Assembly: GCA_029907475.1 (NCBI GenBank)
Contig: JARYLU010000006.1
Span: 40,761-104,760, forward strand
Direction: 5' to 3'
Length of the DNA: 64,000 bases
Source of the DNA: Bacillota bacterium
GTDB lineage: Bacteria > Bacillota > DSM-12270 > Thermacetogeniales > Thermacetogeniaceae
Shown here: in pieces, positions 22,166 through 30,416 of the stretch
Numbering within the stretch: position 1 is the stretch's first letter
How the letters are laid out: every line of letters begins with the position of its first letter
Translations under genes and position numbers: made by a program
The notes under the pieces: model-generated
The model's database searches: none
The model's input: the letters and a program-made list of their open reading frames with translations, nothing else
What the model was told of the DNA's origin: nothing

Positions 22166-22375
22166 GGCTTATCTATATAATAATTTCAGCCATTAAGAAA
22201 CGCAAACCATTTAGAAGGTCTAAGGACTGAATAAAGTGCTTGTACCTGAAATTATCCCCAAAAATCTCCCCCATTAATTCTTTTTCAGGAAATTTAGTAT
22301 TTTTCAGGATGCACGGGATTTTATCATAATTTTTTCCTTCTGTCCTACAAATTATACAAAAACAACCAACATTTT

Positions 22376-23350
22376 TTAGACCCACCTGCCTAAAACCAGC
22401 AAAAAGTAGAAGCCGGCGCCGATCAAGCCGCTCAACGGGATGGTCAGCAACCAGGCAACGCCGATTTCCCGGGCAAGATTCCAGGCGACATTTTTTCTAC
22501 CCTGCGATGCTCCTACACCGATGATCGCTGCAGCCACAACATGGGTTGTGCTGACCGGGGCACCGCTTAAGGTTGCCGCATAAATCACGAGAGCGGCGGC
22601 CGTTTCCGCGGCAAACCCGTGCTCCGGAAAGAGCTTCGTCAGGCGCGTCCCCAGGGTTGCAATGATCCTCCACCCCCCGGCCGCAGTCCCTAAAGCCAGG
22701 GTCAGGGCCGAGATCAGCATCACCCAAACGGGTACCTCAAAAGAGGGCAAGAGGCCGATACCAAAAAGGGTCATGGTGATGATCCCCATCACCTTCTGGG
22801 CGTCATTAGAGCCATGGGTGAGGGCAACCAAAAAAGCGGAAATCAACTGGAGACGGCGAAATACCCGGGCGTAGTCCCCGGACCGGGGCAAGCAGAACCG
22901 GAGGCAGGAGAAAAACAGGATACCCCCTGCAAGCCCTAAAACAGGGGATAACAGGAGGAAGCAAAAGATCTTTGCCAGGCCCGACCAGTTGAGAGCAGGT
23001 AATCCGAAGGCGGCGAATGCGGCGCCGGCAAGCCCCCCTATCAAAGCATGAGAAGAACTGGTAGGCAGAGCCAGGTACCAGGTAATCAAATTCCAGGCCA
23101 GAGCACCCAGCAGTCCGGCGAAGATAATCGGGAGAAAAACGTATTCCTCCCTGAGAATACCTTTTCCTACTGTTTCAGCAACCCTTGTACTCAAAAAAGC
23201 ACCACAAAAGTTCCCAAACCCTGCCAGGAAAAGAGCGCCCCGGGGGCTCAAGGCCCTCGTTGCCAGGGAGGTGGCGATGGCGTTTCCTGTGTCGTGAAAA
23301 CCGTTTACAAACTCAAAGATGAGGGCCGCACCGAGGACTCCCCCCACCAT
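22376..23350 (-). CDS. pit: PiT-family inorganic phosphate transporter
   Basis: An integral membrane phosphate/cation symporter. It carries both PiT signature repeats: EFVNGFHDTGNAIATSLATRAL near the N-terminus and LTHGSNDAQKVMGIITMTL in the second half, each beside hydrophobic helices (about 8-10 in all). The longest frame starts at 23431, but the family N-terminus and a GGGAG at ~9 nt favour ATG 23350 (324 residues). Related permeases sometimes carry sulfate; the GANDAQ-like motif favours phosphate. No PhoU-like gene is adjacent. Confidence 0.88.
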   Translation of the reverse strand: MVGGVLGAALIFEFVNGFHDTGNAIATSLATRALSPRGALFLAGFGNFCGAFLSTRVAETVGKGILREEYVFLPIIFAGLLGALAWNLITWYLALPTSSSHALIGGLAGAAFAAFGLPALNWSGLAKIFCFLLLSPVLGLAGGILFFSCLRFCLPRSGDYARVFRRLQLISAFLVALTHGSNDAQKVMGIITMTLFGIGLLPSFEVPVWVMLISALTLALGTAAGGWRIIATLGTRLTKLFPEHGFAAETAAALVIYAATLSGAPVSTTHVVAAAIIGVGASQGRKNVAWNLAREIGVAWLLTIPLSGLIGAGFYFLLVLGRWV

Positions 23351-23558
23351 CAAGACCCGCTCCCGCCTCAAAGGTTTTTCAATGGCCCGATCCTTTCTAA
23401 ACATATGTGGGGGATAGATTTGCCAGAACATGAATGCTTGGTTTCAAAACAATTGTTTTTAGTTAAGCCACTTTCGCGCTGTTCTTGAACCAAAAATGTT
23501 CAAAAAAATAACATCTTAACGCATACTCCCTTTTCAATCTGGAGAGACTACAATTAGG

Positions 23559-23968
23559 TTCACAGTAGCCGGGCTAAGACTGCTGCAGGTCTCATAATAC
23601 AAGGACGGTTTCCTGAAAAGGGATCTGCAGTAGTCGAGCAAAGGTTCCTGCAGGTCCTTAAAGGTATTCCCTTGCCGGATCTGCAGGAGCCGGAGCGAAG
23701 GTCGGTATGGGTTCGGTGAGGGTCTGTCGTAGCCCGAACGGTTACGGCAGGCTCAAGAGCAGGGATTCATACCGGCCGGGCGCAGACTGGCTGAGGTTCT
23801 GCAGGGGTCTGCAAGGGCCGGGAGGTTCTTGCAGGCTCCGAGAGGATCTCTTCGCAGTCGGGCAAAGGTTAGTCTTGGTTCTGTAAGGGTCTGCAGGAGC
23901 CGAAAGGTTTCTGCAGGCTCTGCAGGGATCTCGGTTAGCCGGCGCGCAGGTTACTGTGAGCCTTTTTT
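23559..23968 (+). repeat. array of ~9 degenerate ~43-nt units
   Basis: Non-coding DNA made of recurring units beginning near 23559, 23621, 23677, 23721, 23763, 23806, 23845, 23889 and 23927, with spacing 38-62 nt. A shared core reads roughly GGATCTGCAGNAGCCG, then GGCAAAGGTT, then CTGCAGGCTC. Single units can fold back: 23891-23921 pairs CTGCAGGAGCC with GGCTC-TGCAG. The last unit ends GAGCC followed by a T-rich run (23958-23974), like a terminator. It fills the gap between pit and fdhE and is not CRISPR: units drift too much and there are no unique spacers. Confidence 0.6.
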
Positions 23969-24257
23969 ATTTTTAGGGCAGGGCTTAAGTGGTCGGTTCC
24001 CGGGCATTACCGGCGCCATTCCAATTGTATTGATTTTTTTGAATTATTAAAAATATTTTATTTGTCCTATTTATTGCGCTTAGTCAATAATTTTAAATAG
24101 TTTAACTTTTCCTTCCATTCTTGTTAAAAAAATATTTTTTTGGGTTTAGCAGGAATTTGTGAAGATTTGTTGAAATGTTCTATCCAGGCCTTAGTTCGTT
24201 TTTACTATTTATCGCAGAAGGCCGGGTTTTTGTTTTAAAGACTTCAACAGCATTCCC

Positions 24258-24348
24258 TCAAGGAGGTGAACAGGATACAACTTTTCAAGGAGGTGAACAG
24301 GAGGACGAGATGCTAATATTTTTAGGGAGCGAGATCAATGCTCAGTGA
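24258..24348 (+). promoter_or_regulatory. fdhE leader with duplicated ribosome site and overlapping mini-ORF
   Basis: An 18-nt sequence TCAAGGAGGTGAACAGGA occurs twice exactly (24258-24275, 24285-24302), each carrying a strong Shine-Dalgarno. From GTG 24266 a 16-codon frame runs to 24316. From ATG 24310, 5 nt after AGGAGG, a 12-codon frame (MLIFLGSEINAQ) ends at 24348, overlapping the fdhE start codon by 11 nt. fdhE's own site (GGGAG) is weaker, so translational coupling is plausible. Confidence 0.45.
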
Positions 24349-25231
24349 TAACGGCTCCAGCTTTAAAATGCACATTAATGATTACAAAAAGGGTCACCCG
24401 GAACTCAAGCATTTGCTTGAGATTGTGGGAGACCTCCTTACAGCAGGAGAGACGCTTTTAAAGGAGGAAAGAAGAAGGCCTGCCATAAGCTCTCTTCCAA
24501 ATCGAGAAGAAATTAGGGCTCACTTTTCCCACCAGAGATTTGCTTTAAAGGAAAAAGATCTGCCAATAGAACAAGACCAATTCCGGGGCATTTTGAGCAA
24601 GCTCACCACAATTTTAGAAGATACCGGTATCATCCCCGAACCAGGTACTTTTTCACCAACTGCTGATTTTGAAAAAGATGCTGCTCGCCTCCACCTGCTT
24701 GACTTCGGAGAAACTGACCTGGCAGAAAAGAAAGCAGCGAGCAAGGCGAAAGAACCCCTACGCATTCTCCATTTAATCCTCCTTTACTTCAGTGTACGTC
24801 CCTTTTATAAATCCCTTGCTGAATACATCCGTCAAGAAGTGGGATTTGAGACCTGGACCGCGGGGTGCTGCCCCGTATGCGGGCAACTCCCGTTCCTGGC
24901 ACGCCTGGAAGAAGAAGATGGCGCAAAATTTTTAGCATGCGGGTTGTGCGACACTTCTTGGCGCTTTCCCAGACTGGCTTGCCCTTTTTGCAAATCTCAA
25001 AATGAACCACAAATCAGGTATTTTTATGTCCCCGGCGAGGAAGGACAACGCGTTTATGTTTGCGAAAGATGCAGGACCTACCTCAAGACGATTGAACCCG
25101 CAAAGCTGCAGCGAAAACCTCTCCTCCTATTTGAACATTTAGTAACACCCCACCTTGACCTTCTCGCGCAAAAGGCAGGTTATTTTCCTCCGCGTAACTT
25201 GATTTCCGCTCTTGTTCTGGCGCGTCTGTAA
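24338..25231 (+). CDS. fdhE: formate dehydrogenase accessory protein FdhE
   Basis: A 297-residue cytosolic protein needed in known systems to make active Tat-exported formate dehydrogenase, probably by binding the catalytic subunit before export. The C-terminal half has four cysteine pairs typical of FdhE zinc/iron-binding knuckles: CCPVC (177-181), CGLC (201-204), CPFC (215-218) and CERC (242-245). The N-terminal ~140 residues are helical and poorly conserved. It lies 15 nt upstream of fdhA. Confidence 0.88.
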   Translation: MLSDNGSSFKMHINDYKKGHPELKHLLEIVGDLLTAGETLLKEERRRPAISSLPNREEIRAHFSHQRFALKEKDLPIEQDQFRGILSKLTTILEDTGIIPEPGTFSPTADFEKDAARLHLLDFGETDLAEKKAASKAKEPLRILHLILLYFSVRPFYKSLAEYIRQEVGFETWTAGCCPVCGQLPFLARLEEEDGAKFLACGLCDTSWRFPRLACPFCKSQNEPQIRYFYVPGEEGQRVYVCERCRTYLKTIEPAKLQRKPLLLFEHLVTPHLDLLAQKAGYFPPRNLISALVLARL

Positions 25232-25246
25232 ATAAGTAGGAGGTGA

Positions 25247-28200
25247 ATGGTTTTGGGACTTAATATGAGCCGGCGGGCTTTTTTAAAGCTTTCAGGAACA
25301 GCCGGTCTTGTTGGATCGTTCTACCTGCTCTTCGGGTATGATCCTCAGGAAAGCCTGGCGGCCATTTGTGATGAAGCACCAGCGCTTGTTTGGGGGAAAG
25401 AAGTTCCTACAGTTTGCTGTTATTGCTCTGTAGGTTGCGGTGCTCTCTGTCTCGTAGAAAATCATGAAGTTGTCGGTATTATTGGGGACCCGGACAACCC
25501 GATCAATGAAGGGGCGCTTTGCAGTAAAGGGTCGTCCCTGTTAAACTTGCGCAACATTTACGACCGCGACATTGGAAAACGCGTCCTTAACCCGAAGCGG
25601 ATGACAGAGGTTCTCTACCGGGCCCCTTACAGCAAGACCTGGCGGACCGTGAGCTGGGACTGGGCCCTTGGAGAAATAGCAAAACGTGTCAAGGCAACCC
25701 GGGATGCGACCTTTGAGAAAACAGACGACAAAGGGGTTACCGTAAACAGGACAAAAGCAATTGCCCACTTTGGCTCTGCTGCTTTAGACAACGAAGAAAA
25801 CTACGTCTTACACAAAATGCAGCGCGCACTCGGTGTAATTAACATCGACCACCACGCCCGCCTCTGACACTCCTCTACAGTTGCCGGTCTTGGCAACACA
25901 TTTGGCCGGGGCGCAATGACGAACCACTGGATTGATTATCAAAATTCCGATGTCATCATGTGCATCGGTCTGAATATGGCGGAAAACCACCCCATTTCTA
26001 TGAAATGGGTAAACCGCGCCCGCGCTAAAGGTGCCAGGTTTATCGTGGTGGACCCGCGCTTTACCCGCACCGCAGCACTGGCCGACATCTACGCTCCCAT
26101 TAGACCCGGAACGGACATTGCCTTTATTGGAGGGATCATTAACTACATCCTTGAAAACAAACTCTACCACGAAGAATACGTGAAGAACTACACGAACGCC
26201 TCCTACCTCGTCCATCCGGATTATAAATTCGATGACGGTCTCTTCTCCGGTTGGGACGGCAAAAATTACGATAAAAGCACGTGGGCCTACCAAAAAGATG
26301 CAGACGGAAAGATACTTAAAGACAATACCCTCAGTGACCCCAATTGCGTCTTCCAGCTCCTCAAGAAACACTATGCCCGGTACACTCCCCGGAAGGTCGC
26401 GGAGATTACCGGTTGCCCTACCAACACGTTCCTCGAAGCGGCAAAAACTTATGCGGCGACAGGAAAGCCGGGCAAAGCCGGCAACATCTGCTATGCCATG
26501 GGAATTACCCAACACACCTACGGATCTCAAAACTGCCGCATCCTTTGCATGCTTCAACTGCTCCTAGGCAATATGGGAATTGCCGGGGGTGGCGTGAATG
26601 CCCAGCGGGGGGAATCAAACGTCCAGGGATCGACCGACTTCGCAATGCTTTACCACCTCCTTCCCGGCTACCTCGGTGCTCCCCAGGCAGGCCAGCACCC
26701 CACTTTGAAAGATTACATAGAAAAGGAAACCCCCGCAGCGAGTTACTGGACCAACAAGCCGAAGTTCCTGATCAGCATGCTGAAGGCCTTTTGGGGTAAA
26801 CACGCCACGCAAGAGAACGACTTCTGCTACAGCTACTTGCCGAAACTCGACGGGAAGAACCGTTCCCACATGGGAATTTTTGAGGCTATCCACAGCGGTG
26901 AAATTAAAGGGGTTTTCGCGTGGGGCCACAATTTTGCGGTCGGAGGTCCAAAGGTGGCATGGGAACGCCAGGCTCTCGAGAAGCTCGACTGGCTGGTGGT
27001 AATTGACATGTTTGAAACCGAAACGGCAGCCTTTTGGAAGCGTCCCGGAGTCGACCCGACTGCCATCGGCACAGAAGTTTTCTTGCTGCCTGCCGCAGGA
27101 TCTTACGAAAAACAGGGGACAATCGCCAACAGCGGGCGCTGGATCCAGTGGCGCTATGAAGCCGCCAAGCCGCCGGGTGAAGCGAAATCCGACCTCTGGA
27201 TTGCAGACAGGCTCTTCCGGGCAATTAGATCTGAATACGAAAAAGGCGGAGTCTTCCCGGATCCGCTCTTAGAGCTTGACTGGGACTACGGCCACGGCGA
27301 AGAGCCTGACATCGTAAAAATAGCGGTCGAAATCAACGGTTATACCGTTGCGGACGGAAAACCAATCCTGAACTTTACAAAACTCGCGGGCGACGGAAGT
27401 ACGGCATGCGGCTGTTGGATTTATTCGGGCTACTATAATAATTACGACGATCCCCCGGCCAAACGCCGTATCAACACCGATCCCTCGGGCATCGGGCTTT
27501 TCCCAAATTGGGCCTTTGCCTGGCCGCTGAACAGGCGCATTATTTACAACCGCTGCTCTGCCGATCCGGCCGGAAAACCCTGGAACGACAAAAACTGGGT
27601 CGTGAAATGGGATGGCGCGCAATGGATTACAAGAGACGTCCCCGACTTCGGCGCAGGCACCAATCCACCGGAAAAAACGGCCCAGGCACCCTTCATCATG
27701 CTGCCCGAGCTCCAGGGACGGCTTTTCGCATCAGGTATGGCAGAGGGACCCTTCCCCGAACATTACGAACCCATGGAAAGCCCTGTAAAAAACATTTTAA
27801 GCTCCCAACAAACAAACCCGTGTCTTGTAAAATGGGGCAGCGATTTTGCCGCGGTCGGTTCCCCGGAATATCCTTACATCGCCACAACCTACAGGGTATG
27901 TGAGCACTGGCAGAGCGGAATCATGACCAGAAGTTCGCCCTGGTTGTGCGAATTGATGCCAAACATGTTTGTGGAAATCAGCTCCCAGCTCGCCGCCAAA
28001 AAGGGAATTAAGAACGGTGACCTGGTTGAAATTAAAACACCGCGGTCCTCAATTAAAGCAATTGCCTGCGTCACGAACCGGTTAAAACCGTTCCCACTCA
28101 ATGGAAAAACCGTTGAAGTAATCGGCATGCCCTGGCACTGGGGCTACCAGGGATTCGCGCGGGGAGATTCCGCAAACATGCTGACGGCCCACGTAGGTGA

Positions 28201-28261
28201 TGCCAATACCTCAATTCCCGAGTACAAGGCATTCTTGTGCGACATAAGGAGGGTAGGGTAA
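25247..28261 (+). CDS. fdhA: formate dehydrogenase catalytic subunit, selenocysteine-containing, Tat-exported
   Basis: Oxidises formate to CO2 at a Mo/W bis-pterin site. The in-frame TGA at 25865-25867 is read as selenocysteine 207: the frame resumes without shift, the context HHARL-U-HSSTVAGL matches formate dehydrogenases, and a SECIS-like hairpin follows. An N-terminal Tat signal (SRRAFLKLSG, then a hydrophobic stretch to ~residue 37) sends it outside the membrane. A [4Fe-4S] motif CCYCSVGC lies near 58-65. At 1004 residues it matches FdnG/FdoG-type alpha subunits. The ATG at 25247 is close to AGGAGG (3 nt); TTG 25253 is better spaced. It abuts fdhB directly. Confidence 0.93.
25865..25903 (+). 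promoter_or_regulatory. SECIS-like hairpin for Sec207 of fdhA
   Basis: Directly after the UGA, GTTGCC/GGCAAC (25880-25885, 25892-25897) forms a perfect 6-bp stem with loop GGTCTT. Loop sequence and distance (12 nt from UGA to stem) fit bacterial SECIS elements bound by SelB. Confidence 0.8.
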
Positions 28262-28957
28262 ATGAAAAACACCGTCTTGATTGATACCTCCAAGTGCACG
28301 GGCTGTCGAGGCTGCCAGGTGGCGTGCAAGAACTGGAATCAGCTGCCCGCAGAATTAACGCAATTTACAGGGAGCTATGAGAACCCCCCTACCCTTTTGC
28401 CTTACACTTGGTGCCGGGTATCATTTAACGAGGTTTTGGAAAAGGATGCCGTAAAGTTTTATTTCGCAAAACTCCAGTGTATGCACTGCAAAGAACCGGT
28501 TTGCATGCAGGTCTGCCCGCATAATGCCATCTTCCGGACGGAGCTTGGTACGGTTACGCGCGAGTGGCACGCCTGCAAAGGATGCCGGACCTGCGAGTTC
28601 CTTTGCCCCTACCAGGTACCTAAAGTTGGAAGCCGGTCAAACAAAATGCTCAAGTGCACCATGTGCTACGACCGGATCAAAAAAGGGTTGCAGCCCGCTT
28701 GCGTGGCAGCCTGCCCCTCCGGAGCCTTAAACTTCGGTACGGAGCAAGAAATGCTCGGGCTGGCGGAGAAGCGGGCAAGGGAACTGAAGGCAGCCGGAGC
28801 AAATCATGCGCAAATTTACGGGCAAGGCAACCGGGTTATTTACGTACTGCTGTCTGAGCCGGCGAATTATAAAATCGAACAAGAACCCCTGCTGAGCCCG
28901 GACGTTTACACTCCTGTTGAAGTTCTCCTGAGAGAATGTGAAGGTCTCAACAAGTAG
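28262..28957 (+). CDS. fdhB: formate dehydrogenase iron-sulfur (beta) subunit
   Basis: A 231-residue electron-transfer subunit with four ferredoxin-type clusters: CTGCRGCQVACK, CMHCKEPVCMQVCP, CKGCRTCEFLCP and CTMCYDRIKK...CVAACP, as in FdnH/HybA-like proteins. No signal peptide is seen; such subunits are co-exported with the Tat-bearing alpha subunit. Unlike FdnH it has no C-terminal membrane helix, and no cytochrome b gene follows. It begins one base after the fdhA stop codon. Confidence 0.92.
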   Translation: MKNTVLIDTSKCTGCRGCQVACKNWNQLPAELTQFTGSYENPPTLLPYTWCRVSFNEVLEKDAVKFYFAKLQCMHCKEPVCMQVCPHNAIFRTELGTVTREWHACKGCRTCEFLCPYQVPKVGSRSNKMLKCTMCYDRIKKGLQPACVAACPSGALNFGTEQEMLGLAEKRARELKAAGANHAQIYGQGNRVIYVLLSEPANYKIEQEPLLSPDVYTPVEVLLRECEGLNK

Positions 28958-28972
28958 TTCTGAGGTGAGATT

Positions 28973-29416
28973 TTGGATGACGAAAAGCTGATGACGAGGG
29001 CCGAGTTTTTTGCCTGGCTGAAGTCGAAAGCAAATCTCCGGTCGCTTGGTTCGGCTTACGGAAGCTTCCTGGCACTAGTTGACGAAGGTAAAGAAACAGT
29101 CAGAAGCGCTTGTGAAGACGAGAAATGGACGGCTGTCTGTAAGTACGAAGAACTCGGGAAGCGACCGCGTATAGTTTTGAGCTCAGGGCGTCCGGTATAT
29201 GTTTACAAAAATGATGAAGCGGTCATGGCATACCACGCGGAGTGCCCGGAGGATAAAAACTTTCTCCGGTGGTCAGATACACAAAACCATTTCTACTGCC
29301 CGGTCTGTGACGCAGTATTTAGCCCTGAAGGCAAAAACGAAGTTGATGGCAAATCACTGGCGGGATGGCCCTGTCGCATCGAAAAAGAGGTCGTTTATCT
29401 CAAAGTGCAAAAGTAA
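28973..29416 (+). CDS. Rieske-like protein with altered cluster ligands
   Basis: A 147-residue protein with a TTG start after GAGGTGA, 15 nt past fdhB. The second half resembles a Rieske domain: YHAECPEDKNFLRW (C91) and then FYCPVCDAVFSPEG (C109, C112). The usual ligand set is Cys-x-His ... Cys-x-x-His; here the positions read Cys91-x-Glu93, 15 residues, Cys109-x-x-Cys112, so both histidines are replaced. It may bind a different metal centre or none. The first ~60 residues look helical. There is no signal peptide, though its neighbours act outside the membrane; a role in maturation or co-export is possible. Confidence 0.7.
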   Translation: MDDEKLMTRAEFFAWLKSKANLRSLGSAYGSFLALVDEGKETVRSACEDEKWTAVCKYEELGKRPRIVLSSGRPVYVYKNDEAVMAYHAECPEDKNFLRWSDTQNHFYCPVCDAVFSPEGKNEVDGKSLAGWPCRIEKEVVYLKVQK

Positions 29417-29438
29417 AAAAGCCCCGGAGGTGTTATGA

Positions 29439-30374
29439 ATGGAGCTTGGAGATGTTCTGAAGGCGCGCATGATTACACGCCGTGATTTCATTAAGATGGT
29501 CACGGCTGCCGCAGCAGCCCTTGGTTTATCCGAAATATTGCCCCCGAATTTTGCCCAGGCAGCCGCAAAGCCCCCTGTTGTATGGCTTCATGGGCAGGAA
29601 TGTACCGGCTGCAGCGAGTCTGTCCTCTCCGGTCTGGCGGGCCCCTGCTGGGACCAGCCCAACCCGGTGGACGTAATTCTTGATGTAGTCGAAATCAAAT
29701 ATCACGAAACAATCATGGCCGCTGCCGGTGAAGTGGCGGAGCACGCCCTCGAAGAAGCCATTAAGCAAGGCGGGTATGTACTGGTTGTCGAGGGCTCAAT
29801 CCCCGCCGCCGACAAGCGTTTCCTTTATGTGGGAGGCAAACCGCTGGAGGCAACTTTTGTGGATGCCGCGAAAAATGCAGCGGCAATCCTGGCGGTTGGG
29901 GCCTGCGCCACATACGGCGGAATTAACAGGCCAACCCCGTCCAAGGGGCGTGGCGTTGACTACTTCCTGCAAAAATACAAAATCAACAAACCGCTCATTA
30001 ACCTGCCCGGTTGTCCGGTGAGGCCGGAGTGGTTCTTTGGAACGGTAATCCACTACCTGACTAAGGGAGTGCCGCAGCTGGACCGGTTTAAGAGACCGGT
30101 TCTGTACTTCGGCAAGACCGTACACTCGGAATGCCCGCGCAAACACCACTATGATGAAGGCAGATTCCTGTTCGACTGGAACGATCCGAAGCAGGCCGAT
30201 TACTGCCTGTTTTTCAAAGGTTGCAAGGGATATGTCACCTTTTCTGACTGCCCCAACCTGCTCTGGAACGACGGCGCTAACTGGTGCATTGGTGTCAATG
30301 CTCCTTGTTCCGGGTGTACCGAACCTTCTTTCTACCCCGGTTTAAGTCCGCTCTTCAAGCTACGGGAAGATTAG
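29439..30374 (+). CDS. [NiFe] hydrogenase small subunit, Tat-exported
   Basis: Carries the iron-sulfur relay of a group 1-type [NiFe] hydrogenase. The N-terminal Tat signal (TRRDFIKM at 13-20, hydrophobic to ~38, likely cut after AQA) directs export. The proximal-cluster motif GQECTGCSES follows, with VGACATYGGI and LPGCPVRPEW later. Distal ligands lie in VHSECPRKHHYDEG and GCKGYVTFSDCPNLLWN...WCIGVNAPCSGC. At 311 residues it lacks the C-terminal membrane helix of HyaA/HupS, so it is probably not itself anchored. ATG 29439 follows GGAGG by 8 nt. Confidence 0.93.
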   Translation: MELGDVLKARMITRRDFIKMVTAAAAALGLSEILPPNFAQAAAKPPVVWLHGQECTGCSESVLSGLAGPCWDQPNPVDVILDVVEIKYHETIMAAAGEVAEHALEEAIKQGGYVLVVEGSIPAADKRFLYVGGKPLEATFVDAAKNAAAILAVGACATYGGINRPTPSKGRGVDYFLQKYKINKPLINLPGCPVRPEWFFGTVIHYLTKGVPQLDRFKRPVLYFGKTVHSECPRKHHYDEGRFLFDWNDPKQADYCLFFKGCKGYVTFSDCPNLLWNDGANWCIGVNAPCSGCTEPSFYPGLSPLFKLRED

Positions 30375-30416
30375 AAGAATAATGTGCTTGCTTCACGGAA
30401 GGGGGAAAACTCATTT

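Noticed and set aside
22173..22385. 70-residue minus-strand frame between groES and pit
   Set aside because: It overlaps the end of pit, spans the AT-rich groES upstream region, has no ribosome site and no recognisable family.
23559..23968. CRISPR array
   Set aside because: Units are degenerate throughout with no identical repeats or unique spacers, and no cas genes are present.
23829..24050. 73-residue frame within the repeat array
   Set aside because: The frame follows the nucleotide repeats, changes phase between units and has no ribosome site.
25247..25867. Apparent truncated 206-residue protein followed by a separate gene
   Set aside because: The TGA is a selenocysteine codon within one formate dehydrogenase gene; frame, active-site context and a SECIS-like hairpin agree.
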